Positions 9,572-32,135 of a stretch of 64,000 bases of DNA are shown here, piece by piece. Numbering within the stretch: position 1 is the first letter of the stretch; each line of letters starts with the position of its first letter. Source of the stretch: Saccharina japonica (Eukaryota; Sar; Phaeophyceae; Laminariales; Laminariaceae). The stretch spans positions 1 to 64,000 of the forward strand of contig MEHQ01002806.1 in assembly GCA_008828725.1 (NCBI GenBank). Direction: 5' to 3'. The notes below the pieces were generated by a model. That model made no database searches. It worked only from the letters and a program-made list of their open reading frames with translations, and had not been told where the DNA came from. The position numbers and the translations under genes were made by a program.

Positions 9572-12500
9572 ACCGGCACTATAGAGGGACCGGCACTATA
9601 TGGGGACCACTCCTCCTGTAATGATAAGTTGGTATTTTAGTAGCATACGAAGTATACTTACGTACTTTTAGTGTCACGAGCCGTCCACACGCGGTGTGAG
9701 CGAGCAACAGTACGACTCGAAGTAGCATCGATCATTCTCCAGGGCTAGCCCTTGAGCTTCTACAGATCCATAAGTCAAAAAGTGAAGCCCGTTTCTCCAC
9801 ACTAAACGCAGCCATATGTCATGTGTACTAATTCCCTATAATATCGATGAAGCCCGTTTCTCCACACTAAAAGCAGCCATGTGCCATGTATATTAAATCC
9901 CCATAATATCGATGAAGCACGCCGTCGACACGAAAAGCAGCTTTATGGCCTTTGTACTGATCATAACTGGGGTCGACGATGCACGCCGTCGGCACCAAAG
10001 GATCGCGAGCATCTACCTGCTGTGCCTGATTTTTTTATTGACAAAATCCGTCTTGACCCGTCGGGGAGACACGACCACGGGTGTTGGCGATCGCTGGCGT
10101 CTAGAGGGTGGGTTGGGAGGGTAGGACTGACTGGTTTCGTGCCTAGGCGGTGCGTGGTCAGGATACACGGCTGAATCAGGAAAGGCCGGTCCAAGATTGA
10201 TGTTCGGCGCGGCCCCGATTGCGTGTCCGAAAATACAAGGATGTTTTGTTATGAAAAATGAACATTGAAGCGTGTTTGAAAAATTGAGATATTTCGAGAA
10301 AGCAATGAAAAAACAAATAAATGCAGGCACGCTTCGAAGCTCAAGCTCGTACGCAGCGGGGGTGAAGTAGGGTGGAGTGATTGCACCGGGGGGTATGATT
10401 CCGTTATTAGTGCCAGAACCAAGCTTCCAACGGGAAGCAGGGGTTTTGTGGAAACCCCTCTTTTTGCACACCAGTGCAACCTGTGTGGCACCTCAGCAGC
10501 AGGGGCTCCTCACGGCGCTAGGGGGAAGCGTAGAGGCCCGCAACTTCGAAAGGTATGCCGTGTAGCTGTTGTAATCGGTAGGTACGAGTATTATTCATTG
10601 CTGTGAGCCAAACTAATTGACATTAGTCGGCAAAAATCGGCTGGCGACTAAGCCGACTGATGGGCCAGCCGACTTTTGCCAACTTATTTAGTCAGGCGAG
10701 CGAAGCGAGAGCCGTATCACCCCCGTACTTTTAGTGTCACGAGCCGTCCACACGCGGTGTGAGCGAGCAACAGTACGACTCGAAGTAGCATCGATCATTC
10801 TCCAGGGCTAGCCCTTGAGCTTCTACAGATCCATAAGTCAAAAAGTGAAGCCCGTTTCTCCACACTAAACGCAGCCATATGTCATGTGTACTAATTCCCT
10901 ATAATATCGATGAAGCCCGTTTCTCCACACTAAAAGCAGCCATGTGCCATGTATATTAAATCCCCATAATATCGATGAAGCACGCCGTCGACACGAAAAG
11001 CAGCTTTATGGCCTTTGTACTGATCATAACTGGGGTCGACGATGCACGCCGTCGGCACCAAAGGATCGCGAGCATCTACCTGCTGTGCCTGATTTTTTTA
11101 TTGACAAAATCCGTCTTGACCCGTCGGGGAGACACGACCACGGGTGTTGGCGATCGCTGGCGTCTAGAGGGTGGGTTGGGAGGGTAGGACTGACTGGTTT
11201 CGTGCCTAGGCGGTGCGTGGTCAGGATACACGGCTGAATCAGGAAAGGCCGGTCCAAGATTGATGTTCGGCGCGGCCCCGATTGCGTGTCCGAAAATACA
11301 AGGATGTTTTGTTATGAAAAATGAACATTGAAGCGTGTTTGAAAAATTGAGATATTTCGAGAAAGCAATGAAAAAACAAATAAATGCAGGCACGCTTCGA
11401 AGCTCAAGCTCGTACGCAGCGGGGGTGAAGTAGGGTGGAGTGATTGCACCGGGGGGTATGATTCCGTTATTAGTGCCAGAACCAAGCTTCCAACGGGAAG
11501 CAGGGGTTTTGTGGAAACCCCTCTTTTTGCACACCAGTGCAACCTGTGCGGCACCTCAGCAACAGGGGCCCCTCACGGCGCTAGGGGGAAGCGTAGAGGC
11601 CCGCAACTTCGAAAGGTATGCCGTGTAGCTGTTGTAATCGGTAGGTACGAGTATTATTCATTGCTGTGAGCCAAACTAATTGACATTAGTCGGCAAAAAT
11701 CGGCTGGCGACTAAGCCGACTGATGGGCCAGCCGACTTTTGCCAACTTATTTAGTCAGGCGAGCGAAGCGAGAGCCGTATCACCCCCCCCCCCCCCCCCC
11801 CGGCCGAGAGTGCCCCCCGTCCAAAAATAAAAACGTGTGTATCCCGCATGAAAAATCCTTCCTACAAAGTATGGAAAAACCAAAAATAAGTCGGAACAGT
11901 CGGCACCTTCGGGAAAAGACTATGAATAACTATGTTGGCCCGACTGATAACAACTATTAATAGTTGGTGAATTAAGCCGTGCTGTGACTCACAGCTCTCT
12001 ACAAAAAGTTGGTTTCAAACTTTCACTACAGTCTCTCTCAAAAAGTAGTTTGAAACCAACTTTTTGTAGAGAGCTGTGAGTCACAGCACGGCTTAATTCA
12101 CCAACTATTAATAGTTGTTATCAGTCGGGCCAACATAGTTATTCATAGTCTTTTCCCGAAGGTGCCGACTGTTCCGACTTATTTTTGGTTTTTCCATACT
12201 TTGTAGGAAGGATTTTTCATGCGGGATACACACGTTTTTATTTTTGGACGGGGGGCACTCTCGGCCGGGGGGGGGGGGGGGGGGGTGATACGGCTCTCGC
12301 TTCGCTCGCCTGACTAAATAAGTTGGCAAAAGTCGGCTGGCCCATCAGTCGGCTTAGTCGCCAGCCGATTTTTGCCGACTAATGTCAATTAGTTTGGCTC
12401 ACAGCAATGAATAATACTCGTACCTACCGATTACAACAGCTACACGGCATACCTTTCGAAGTTGCGGGCCTCTACGCTTCCCCCTAGCGCCGTGAGGGGC

Positions 12501-13663
12501 CCCTGTTGCTGAGGTGCCGCACAGGTTGCACTGGTGTGCAAAAAGAGGGGTTTCCACAAAACCCCTGCTTCCCGTTGGAAGCTTGGTTCTGGCACTAATA
12601 ACGGAATCATACCCCCCGGTGCAATCACTCCACCCTACTTCACCCCCGCTGCGTACGAGCTTGAGCTTCGAAGCGTGCCTGCATTTATTTGTTTTTTCAT
12701 TGCTTTCTCGAAATATCTCAATTTTTCAAACACGCTTCAATGTTCATTTTTCATAACAAAACATCCTTGTATTTTCGGACACGCAATCGGGGCCGCGCCG
12801 AACATCAATCTTGGACCGGCCTTTCCTGATTCAGCCGTGTATCCTGACCACGCACCGCCTAGGCACGAAACCAGTCAGTCCTACCCTCCCAACCCACCCT
12901 CTAGACGCCAGCGATCGCCAACACCCGTGGTCGTGTCTCCCCGACGGGTCAAGACGGATTTTGTCAATAAAAAAATCAGGCACAGCAGGTAGATGCTCGC
13001 GATCCTTTGGTGCCGACGGCGTGCATCGTCGACCCCAGTTATGATCAGTACAAAGGCCATAAAGCTGCTTTTCGTGTCGACGGCGTGCTTCATCGATATT
13101 ATGGGGATTTAATATACATGGCACATGGCTGCTTTTAGTGTGGAGAAACGGGCTTCATCGATATTATAGGGAATTAGTACACATGACATATGGCTGCGTT
13201 TAGTGTGGAGAAACGGGCTTCACTTTTTGACTTATGGATCTGTAGAAGCTCAAGGGCTAGCCCTGGAGAATGATCGATGCTACTTCGAGTCGTACTGTTG
13301 CTCGCTCACACCGCGTGTGGACGGCTCGTGACACTAAAAGTACGTAAGTATACTTCGTATGCTACTAAAATACCAACTTATCATTACAGGAGGAGTGGTC
13401 CCCATATAGTGCCGGTCCCTCTATAGTGCCGGTCGCCCCGGTGGGCTAGCAGGTAACCACGAAGCCTGTAAGCGTCAAGAAAGCGAGTTCGAGCCCCGCC
13501 GAGTGCATGCTCTTAGGCACTTTTTCTCGCAAAAAATATCTTGACTAGCAGAAAGCGCGAGAGCGTGAGTTAGCAAAATTCGATGAAAGTCGACGAGCGT
13601 TGGGAACTGAACCCTCTTGTTGTTGTTGTCTTCACATTAAACCCTCTGCGTGATAAAAATCAA
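9397..13663. repeat. Large inverted repeat with a tandem 1,063-bp duplication in the left arm
   Basis: A unit (9663-10725) is repeated directly at 10726-11788 with an offset of exactly 1,063. The second copy plus the central segment is mirrored at 12047-13342 about a 25-bp loop (12022-12046). The right arm carries the variants of the second copy (gcggcacctcagcaac), not the first, and appears identical to it. Beyond 13342 it runs straight into the complement of 9397-9662, including the SINE head. The right homology ends at the single N at 13664. Inside the unit are three ~66-bp sub-repeats (tcgatgaagcccgtttctcc) and a 'tagtcggcaaaaatcggctg' stem. The 152-, 97-, 80- and 77-codon frames that recur here look like chance frames. 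It could be a recent segmental inversion-duplication, a long-TIR transposon or a misassembly. Confidence 0.85.
13431..13663 (+). mobile_element. SINE copy in the right arm of the inverted repeat (truncated at an N)
   Basis: Complement of the 9397-9571 SINE head and body: 'gccccggtgggctagcaggt' and the B-box 'gttcgagcccc' are intact. From about 13600 it departs with an inserted 'cttgttgttgttgtcttcac', returns to 'aaccctctgcgtgataaaaa', and stops at the N (13664). Its presence shows that the duplication included sequence outside the inner unit. Confidence 0.75.
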
Positions 13664-13664
13664 N

Positions 13665-15495
13665 GCCCCCCTCCCCCCCCGCCCACTCGTCTAGTGCTGG
13701 TAATGTTGAAGGTGGTTGCGTATGTGTGCTGTTTGTGTACCGCTTCTGAGTCGTTCAGACCTCGGGGACGACAGTTATCTCGTTCGGGTTCACCACTGCT
13801 GTGCTGCTCTGTACTTCTCTGGGCGGCCCCGGGGTGCATTGAGTGCTTACTGCTCTGTACGTCTGGGTTCTGAGCGCATTGGGTGTGTACTTGTTCTTTG
13901 CGCACTATAATAGTAAATACCTCCAGGTGTCGGGACATTTTGATTTTGATTTGTAATGCTTTTTTTTGTCGGTTTTCGGTAAAATAGTTTTTTTTCTTTT
14001 TTTTTTCTCGCAAGCGGGAGGTGGGGGACATCGATCGTTCTGACTGACGATCGTTCTGACGCCCGTTCTGCGAACAGAGCCACTGCTACTGTTTCTGCTG
14101 CTGTTGTAAGTACATTACTACTATTGTACTCTTGCCAACCCGGATCAGCTGGGGGGCGCCAAAATGTTTTTTTACACATACAAAAAAAAAACTAAAAAAA
14201 AATACGTCTCTTTCGCTGTTGCTCTCTGCCCTGATGCAGTGAATCAATCAATCAAGGGTTAACCCCCTCCCTCTCTCCCCTGGATGCAGTGAATTCAATC
14301 GTGGGATTGTCCTCTTGACTCCTTCTCTCTGTCTTCGCTGGCTGTAGTGATGAGTTTCATTCGTGGGAAGTTTCTTCTCTTCTTGTTCTTTTTGCCCTCT
14401 CCTCCAAGAGATCTATCTTCGCACGTACGTGTTGTTCTCGTTTTTTTCTTTTCTTTTCGTCACAGCAGTAGTACAACGCATCGATCCTTTCGTTTTCGTT
14501 TTTGTCTTGTGGGGGTAACTTTTTTGTTTCCTTTTAGGGAGCATCGACAGCAGTAGTAGGGGAACCAGCCGAAAATCGAAACGAGCAAAAACAGGCCAAT
14601 ATTTTAACCGTGTGTCTGAATTAGGGTATATACCGGTATCATACCCGTGGCGTTGTTGAAAGGGGTACCGAACGTACCACAAAGTGTCGGGTACCGGAAC
14701 CATCCCGAACCACATGCCGGAGTGTGAAAACACGGTAAAGGGTATTGAGGCCACGTACCGAACCTTACCGAAACATTCGGTAGATATTTCACCGAGCAAA
14801 TACCCCCGGTGCAGCTTCGGTACGTACCCTACCGAATACACACACCTTCTTCAAGTATCAGCGGGTGCCGAAAAAACGATTTTCCTCTCATGTATAGCCT
14901 CGCCAGAACCAAGAAGAAACACAAAAAAACGCAAAAAATAATCAGGCGCGTGATATGTTTTCAACATCAAGAACAAAACAAATCGAGCTACGATTTTTTC
15001 CTTGTTTTTCAAACACGAAGAACAATAGATCAGGCCGTCACTCTTTTTTTCAACTTTCGCTCAAAAAACAAAATAGGCTGTTTTTTTTCCAACTTTTGCG
15101 AAAACATTTATCATGCCGTTACTTTTTTTTGCGTTTCATACGCACAGGGTACGAGTACAGCAAAATAAAGACCCGGCCGTCCTGTCTTCTTTTTTTCCCC
15201 TTCCCTTCGAAACAACACTAGATTGGGACGACTTCTCGTCCACTGGGACGACATACAACTATAATGCTTACTGAAAACTGGAAACCCCACCGGTACACAT
15301 CAAACCGCGCGTGAAAAAAAAAACTATCAGTACATATATAGGAGGCGACGCCTATATACGAGAAAAAAAAACCTGAGCGTACGTACGTACGTCTCGTCTC
15401 GTACACACGCAGAACAAACGCGAAAAAACAAAAACAGCACCAGCGCCTGCCTCTTGTCCAAAACACCACACAGCAAAAACCACAGCGCCAGTAGG

Positions 15496-15529
<34 letters not shown>

Positions 15530-15960
15530 TAGTCAGAAGCAATCAAAGCAATCGAATCAATCGAATCAATCAAATCAATCAAATCAATCAAGAGTTTGAT
15601 TTTTGTAACCCTCATACAAAACTACGTGCGAAAATGACCCCACGGTAATAACTCCCAGTGGTTTTGTTCGTTTGTTCGCAAAAAAAAAAAAGTTGGGTGC
15701 ATGCCGGGAACAAACTCCAAAGGGTGTGCGCGAGGTAAATACGAGTTTTCGACGATGCCCTACCACATAACCAGCACGAGGCAGGCTCACGGCTACGACA
15801 AGGCTCAAGGTGTTCGACAACCTGTTCGTGACAAAAACAATTTTTTATTTTATTGCCCATCCCAACTATTAGCTTCGTCCGACTTTGTCCAGCTCCCCTC
15901 TACTTTCGTACCTCTTGACCCTCTGGTCCGAGGTAACACAGCAGACACTTCTCCCCCTCC
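13665..15960. other. Intergenic stretch, no gene seen
   Basis: AT- and homopolymer-rich sequence with C-runs at 13666-13680 and an (AATC)n microsatellite at about 15496-15597. Open frames are short and overlap one another on both strands without splice-consistent structure. I see nothing that supports a gene or a complete transposon. Confidence 0.6.
15496..15597. repeat. (AATC)n microsatellite
   Basis: AATC/ATCAATCA units run with interruptions (gaatcaatcg, caaatcaatc). It lies in an intergenic region between TTC38 and the protease. Confidence 0.85.
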
Positions 15961-16720
15961 CCCCCCGTCGCTTCGCGCTTGGTACAAGCAAAATGCCTGC
16001 CTGGTTGGTGAAAACCCCAACGTGTTCCGTCCCGGCATTGTAGGGATGCGAGGGTCTATGGCCATACGACTACGGCCATGCAAGACATGAGTACCTCCCC
16101 CCCACCCCCTGTAAATATATATGATATAATTATAGGTTGGGTTGGCGTCGGTTGGCAACGACGCTGTAAAACACACCACTCGCTGCGTGAGCTAGACAAC
16201 CAGGGTGCCGTTTTTTTTTTTTTTTTTTGGCGGTCACCAAAGCTGGCGGTCGAGTAGATCATTTGTGCGGGGTGGAGAACCTTTGCTCCGCACAAGGGGA
16301 ATGGTCGTATCACGTAGTGTTAATATGGTAAGGCATCCGCGAGGCAGTTACATAGTAAAACCCATTGCTGTCTCCGGAAGTGGCCACACCAGAAATTAAA
16401 TTAACTCATTGAAGCTGTCGTCCATATGCAAGTCCGCCTCAGAGGCGGTTCTTAGCAGGATGCAGCTCACCCTCCATGCGACTCGCCCAATACCTCACGG
16501 CGTTTCGCGCTTGGTGCAAGCAATGTCTGCCTGGTTGGTGAAAACCCAACGCGCTCCGTCCCGGCATTGTAGGGATGCGAGGGTCTATGGTCATATGACT
16601 ACGGCCGTGCACGACATGAGTACACCGCCCCCCCCCTCACGGCATTGTAGGGATGCGAGGGTCTATGGTCATACGACTACGGCCATGCATGAAAATGAAG
16701 TACACCCCCCCCCCCCCGGC
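15960..16720 (-). repeat. Poly-G-headed repeats, three copies on the minus strand, one full length
   Basis: A truncated copy (about 15967-16110) abuts a long one (about 16111-16637) that contains the whole family consensus. From its C-run end these are 'gacatgagtacaccg', 'gaccatagaccctcgcatcc' (in complement), 'gaggcggttcttagcagg', and a 260-bp extension with 'ggcggtcaccaaagctggcg' and a T18 run. A third short copy ends at the C-run at 16707-16720. It ends 110 bp beyond the stop codon of the protease gene. Confidence 0.75.
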
Positions 16721-16831
16721 ACTTGCCTTCCTTTAACTGCAACACCAACAACAAAACCCCCGACACTATTTCCCGAGTACTTCGTCCCTAAAAACCGTGG
16801 GTTGCCAAAACAAATCTAGATTAAAAGGGGG

Positions 16832-27736
<10,905 letters not shown>

Positions 27737-27794
27737 GGCAAATGTGTCTCTAGCCTACTAGATAGATGGTAGAGGCGTAGCAGAGCAGGTGCTG

Positions 27795-27800
27795 CACGTG
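27795..27800. promoter_or_regulatory. CACGTG E-box/G-box upstream of the protease gene
   Basis: A perfect CACGTG palindrome lies about 60 bp upstream of the protease ATG (27736, minus strand). Such hexamers are bound by bHLH and bZIP factors in general. A single hexamer can occur by chance, so a regulatory role is only a suggestion. Confidence 0.25.
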
Positions 27801-28154
27801 TGGGTTGAGGAAGGGAAGTGATACCTCTCTACTGTGTGCCTCTGCCGTGCTTGCTGCACGTATATCAACAACTATCCGCTCACATCATAAAAGGTTTATA
27901 GAGATTATGAGGCGACCATTTGCATTCCGAACCAAACATAAAATGTGAAACCGTAAATAAAACGGTCACGACATCACGATTCACGATCCACGATCTCACG
28001 AGATATCAAGATATCGGATCAAAGATCACCAGTCTAGATCATACACGGCGAACACACGGCCGCACGATAACGTCAGTTTCCCAGCTGCTCGCCTGCATGC
28101 ATTGGTGTCACTGCGGCTGCTAGACTTCTGTTCGCTGCTGCGTATGCTGTGAAC

Positions 28155-28220
28155 TGGTCGAAATACAGTGCTGCTGCTGCTGCTGCTGCTGCTTGCTGCT
28201 GCTGCTTGCTGCTGCTGCTG
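28155..28220. repeat. Imperfect (CTG)n repeat
   Basis: Runs of CTG interrupted by 'cttgctgctgctg'. It lies in the intergenic region between the protease and bHLH genes. Smaller CTG/CAG runs occur at 25100-25175, 27400-27412, 47565-47588 and 51538-51560. Confidence 0.85.
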
Positions 28221-29386
28221 TGACATTTAATTTATAGCGACCAGCCGAAGATGTGGGTCCCTTAGTATATGATAGTGCCACACGGTAGATCACCAAGCTG
28301 CCATCGTCGGCATGCATGTGCGCCGTCGTCTGTGTGCGCGCGCACGAACGAAAAGAAAAAGCAACGCTCAACTCGCAAGCTGCCGCGAATTGCTCGAACA
28401 CCCGGCGTCAACGTCGTCGTCGGTTCCACAAAAAAAAAAAAAAAAAGTTTTCTTCCTCGTTATTATCAAGGAGGATTTAATAGTGTTTTACAAGGGGCTT
28501 CGCCGGCGGCCTGGACGGCCGCCGGTCGCAGCCTTGCGTGATGCCGGAACGTTAGCAGCATTGTAGCGAAGGACGGGGCGGGGGTCAGACGTAATGCCAA
28601 GAGTTATACACGTTTTTAGTTAGCAGCAGCGTTGTGTCGAAGGATGGAAATCAGACGTACTGCCAAGAGTTGAGAGCGCTCTGCACACTGCCCACGGAGA
28701 GTGGCAACCGTACTCGTAATACATGTGATACTGCTGCTGCTGCTGTACTCATATACGTGTGTGCTCGTATGTATCTTGGTCACAAGCCTGACACATGCGC
28801 ATTGTATGCTGTACACGGTGTGGGCCTACACACCTACTACGAGTACACATCTTCGAAATTCGAAACAGGCGAACAACGGCGACAACAGCAACATCAACTG
28901 ATACATGCTGCGTGTATCTTTGATAGGGGTCATACATATCCAACCCACATACTTGTGATGCTCACTGCTCGTGGTAGGCACTGTTGTAGTACAGCAGTAG
29001 TAGTACTGATACATACATGTTTTCGATATATACCCGATGCACGTGTACATCTACGCGCCTCCTATACGTCAGAGAACAAAAAAAAAAACGGTTTAAAACG
29101 ACAAAAAAAAATGTGTTTCCCCGTCCCCGTGTGCCAATGCCATTTTTTTACGTTGAAACCCTCAACAGCATGCAGCGCGTAGTCCGCTAAAAAGTGCGAC
29201 CACAGCTGCTGCGTACAAATATAGGAGCTCCGCAACAACATTGACAGTGCATGAGCTGCTACTCTCCTATCACACGTGCTACTTGCTGTAGACTACATAC
29301 ATACATACGTACACGTATACGTACAGCAGCAGGAGCTCTCTCTCGCAAAAAAATATTGATGGCAGTTCTGACAAAGCCTGGGTGGC

Positions 29387-29743
29387 ATGTATGTGTTCTC
29401 GGGGCGTCTCAGATCTGAGCACACAGCCTCCCGCGCAGGCCTCCACCATGTTGACGGCGGCCGGGAAGCCGACCCCCCCCACGGGTCGGAGGTCAGAGAA
29501 CACGTACGTGAAAAAACCACGCGAAGACATAGGCGTTGTCGGTGGGCAATGTGCCCAAACGCTCACAGGGCACGATTTTTCGGAGATCTCGTCGTAGATC
29601 TCGACTTCGAGGCCTCGCGCACGCGCTACGGCGCCGAGCGGGCGGATCAGCTAAGCCGGCGGTTGCGGGCGTGGCGGGGGCACGCCTCAGCGAAGAAACC
29701 GCGCGGAGAGGCGGTCAGAGGCGGGAGATATCCGCGGACCTAA
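29387..29743 (+). CDS. Possible small gene or exon, unrecognised
   Basis: A GC-rich island stands out from its AT-richer surroundings. The frame is open for 118 codons to a TAA at 29741-29743. Its second half (DLVVDLDFEASRTRYGAERA, then RLRAWRGHAS) has a natural amino-acid mix. Alternatively a small intron (29504-29568, GTACGT ... ACAG) would join an ATG in good context (29448, ccaccATG) to the same C-terminus, giving 76 aa in phase. I recognise no domain. The opposite strand is also open, so the assignment is uncertain. It would be divergent from the protease. Confidence 0.3.
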   Translation: MYVFSGRLRSEHTASRAGLHHVDGGREADPPHGSEVREHVREKTTRRHRRCRWAMCPNAHRARFFGDLVVDLDFEASRTRYGAERADQLSRRLRAWRGHASAKKPRGEAVRGGRYPRT

Positions 29744-30226
29744 GGATGTGCATATGTGATAAGCGAACTAACATATATAGATTTATATCGTACACACGAC
29801 CACCGCCGGGACGGACATGTTTACTACTGGTCGGCATGCGAGATCCAAGGGGTAAGTAAAGGAGTGTATATATTTATGAGCTGTGGGCTATATCGTGCTG
29901 TAGTACGTAGTATATGTATATTATTATAATATGTATGTGTAGGAGTAGCCCCAAAAAGGGTCACGAGATGCCACCGTATACCACAACGCGATGCCACCCA
30001 ACGATGCCCCGGCGGTGTGAAAAACGGTTACACATCATCAGCAATGAACAAAATGCTCCACACACTTCACCGACAGACAGATCACATCGACTGCCACACT
30101 TATTATTATACCTGTGTACGTAGATATTTCAGGACAGACAGCGGCTCCCGATCTGCATGATGATGTGATCTAGCACCTAGCACACGTTTCCTGGGTTTGC
30201 TCTGTCTGTACTACTATGATGCAGTA

Positions 30227-30318
30227 TTACGGGGAGCCATAGTAAACACTAGTAAATAGGACCAACCGTAAACACAAAAATATACAGATTTACCTATTTT
30301 TACCAACACTATTTGGAG
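30227..30318. mobile_element. TTACGGGGGACC-family MITE, truncated at the right
   Basis: 'attacggggagccatagtaa' and 'acactagtaaataggaccaa' are the left end and inner part. It stops at 'caacactatttgg', directly abutting the TCCCACGG element that starts at 30322. Confidence 0.7.
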
Positions 30319-30430
30319 CAATCCCACGGTAGGGGTACCACTTTTTGGCTCCATATTTTCTGACCGGTGGAGCTCCTCACGTCAGTAATCACCGGATAAC
30401 TATAAATATTTTACTGGTATGCTTGGTTTA

Positions 30431-30651
30431 GGGCCCGAATTAACGAGTATAAAATAAATTCAATTTGGAAAAAATAAAATTCAAATTCGCTTTTCATTGG
30501 TCAACACACGCACCAGCACCAAATATTATGCCCAAAAGATCCTAATCTATCTTTGGTGCTGGTGCGTGTGTCGACCATCAATGAAAAGCGAATTAAAAAA
30601 AAATATTTTTCCAAATTGAATTTATTTTGTACTCGTTAATAATATGGGCCC
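30431..30651. mobile_element. GGGCCC foldback MITE, copy D, nested
   Basis: GGGCCCGAATTAACGAG at the left and CGTTAATAATATGGGCCC at the right, with TTTA on both sides (30427-30430 and 30652-30655). The sister element at 31205-31438 has a single TTTA at the same place (gttttaggacta). The internal palindrome is present with small indels. Confidence 0.92.
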
Positions 30652-30778
30652 TTTAGGACTAACCGCATTTGAACGTTTTGGTCGGGTTGCGCGAACGAAT
30701 GTTTCCGGAGTCAAGTTTCGGGTGAGATATTGAGCTCCTCATGTGAGGAGCTCGGAAATTTCTGCTGCACCCCTATTA

Positions 30779-30883
30779 TTACGGAGGACCATAGTAAATA
30801 GGACCTTCCGTAAATACAAAAACCTACATATCTACGTATTTTTACTAACAAAGTTTGGTCCTATTTACTATGGTCCTCCGTAA
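30779..30883. mobile_element. TTACGGAGGACC MITE, complete, nested
   Basis: The 105-bp element has near-perfect inverted ends TTACGGAGGACCATAGTAAA and TTTACTATGGTCCTCCGTAA. It sits in the right TIR of the TCCCACGG element beside a TA. Other complete copies: 24059-24153, 40853-40962 and 60632-60751. Fragments occur near 6473-6510, 22488-22565, 30227-30318, 30903-30950, 44365-44382 and 45490-45525. Confidence 0.9.
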
Positions 30884-31204
30884 TAGCGTGGGATGAGTAT
30901 TTATTTGGTCCTATTTACTAGTGTTTACTATGGTCCCCCGTAATAATAGTAGACCCTGCACAAACTCTCATAACGAACGGCAGGTGAGGAACTTAACTAT
31001 AGGTTGTCTAGAGATCTCATTATCTGCCCGACCCGAGGTGTGCAATGCTCCTCTGAAGACTAGAAGAACAGTGTTAAGAAGATGTCGCTCAACTAAATGA
31101 GGGGGGGAGGCGCCGTCATCACAAACATGTATTATAATAATATTGCTGTGGCCCAAAAGTACCCGCCCCCACCATTAATTCCTCCTGGAAAAACAAAAGA
31201 GCAA

Positions 31205-31438
31205 TCCCACGGTAGGGGTACCACGTTTTGGCTGAATATTTTCTGACCGGTTGAGCTCCTCACGTGAGTAACCACCTGATACTACTACTATGTTACTGGT
31301 ATGTGTGTTTTAGGACTACCGCATTGGAAGTTTTGATCGACTTGCGCGAACGAATGTTTCTGGAGCCATGTTTTGGGTGAGATATTGAGCTCCTCATGTG
31401 AAGAGCTCAGAAATTTCTGCTGCACCCCTACCGTGGGA
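31205..31438. mobile_element. TCCCACGG MITE, intact copy
   Basis: The 234-bp element has terminal inverted repeats TCCCACGGTAGGGGTA and 'caccccTACCGTGGGA'. It contains 'gagctcctcacgtgag' and 'gagctcctcatgtgaagagc', two internal inverted segments. It is the empty-site reference for the nested copy at 30322-30891. Confidence 0.88.
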
Positions 31439-31856
31439 TGAGCCAAAAACGGCTTCGTCATGCTGCACTATCTACTTGAGGCAGCAGCAGCATTACTAGA
31501 CTGCGAGTCGCAACTATCAACGCCACCACCACCGAATGCAAGTAATTTCCCATCAATGCCGATGGACCACCACAGTGGAAACCCCCGTCACAGCATGCGA
31601 AGGGCGTGCGTTGCGACACCAACAACACGTGAAACGAAGCGAACCAAGCATTTTGGCGCAGGTGACCCACTCGCTTGATCATCCACACCCACCCGCGCGC
31701 GGCCGCATCAACAGCCGTACAACAGAAACAGGTGACACGGTGGGGGTCCGTTGCGCAAACAAATAATTGGCGAGCTCGCCAGGCACTAAGACAGCACTAT
31801 TAATACCATTAGTGCATATATACTACCGTAGATTGTGTGCGGGATAGGGCATGTTT

Positions 31857-32135
31857 GGGGGGGAGGGGGGGGGGTAGCAGGGGGGGGGGGCTCTCGTCAT
31901 GCCATGGCCAGTAGTCGTACGAAGTATGATTCATAGACCGCTCATCGCATTCTACAATAATACCGGGAGAGCACGTCGGTTTTCACCGACCAGTCAGCAT
32001 ATTACTTTTGCACGGAGCGCGAAGCGCCGTGAGGTGTTCGGCAGTCCGCATGACGGGTGAGCTGGGATCCATAGACTAAGAATCGCTATGTGAGGCGTTT
32101 TGCATATATCGGGTGACAGCTTCAATTCGAGTTAA
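31857..32135 (+). repeat. Poly-G-headed repeat, diverged copy
   Basis: G-runs at 31857-31890, then 'ctctcgtcatgccatggcca', 'ttttcaccgaccagtcagca', 'gcgccgtgaggtgttcggca' and an end 'gacagcttcaattcgagtta'. It is more diverged than the other copies. A G-rich stretch with GGTGGG units (32165-32280) follows. Confidence 0.75.

Larger units (their letters stand above)
30322..30891. mobile_element. TCCCACGG MITE carrying two other MITEs
   Basis: This copy has the left end TCCCACGGTAGGGGTACCAC and body 'ttctgaccggtggagctcct' ... 'gcgcgaacgaatgtttccgg' ... 'tttctgctgcacccc'. It is split at 30431-30651 by a GGGCCC element and, within its right terminal repeat, by a TTACGG element (30779-30883); the rest of the end (gcgtgggatgag) resumes at 30886. 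The intact copy 31205-31438 shows both empty sites. Confidence 0.88.

Noticed and set aside
9480-9575. A functional tRNA gene on the minus strand
   Set aside because: A- and B-box motifs are present, but the cloverleaf stems do not pair well, and the segment is the head of an A-tailed element with a target duplication, so it is a SINE.
10013-13124. Recurring frames of 152, 97, 80, 77 and 70 codons in the inverted repeat
   Set aside because: They recur only because the DNA is duplicated. They overlap each other on both strands and contain no domain.
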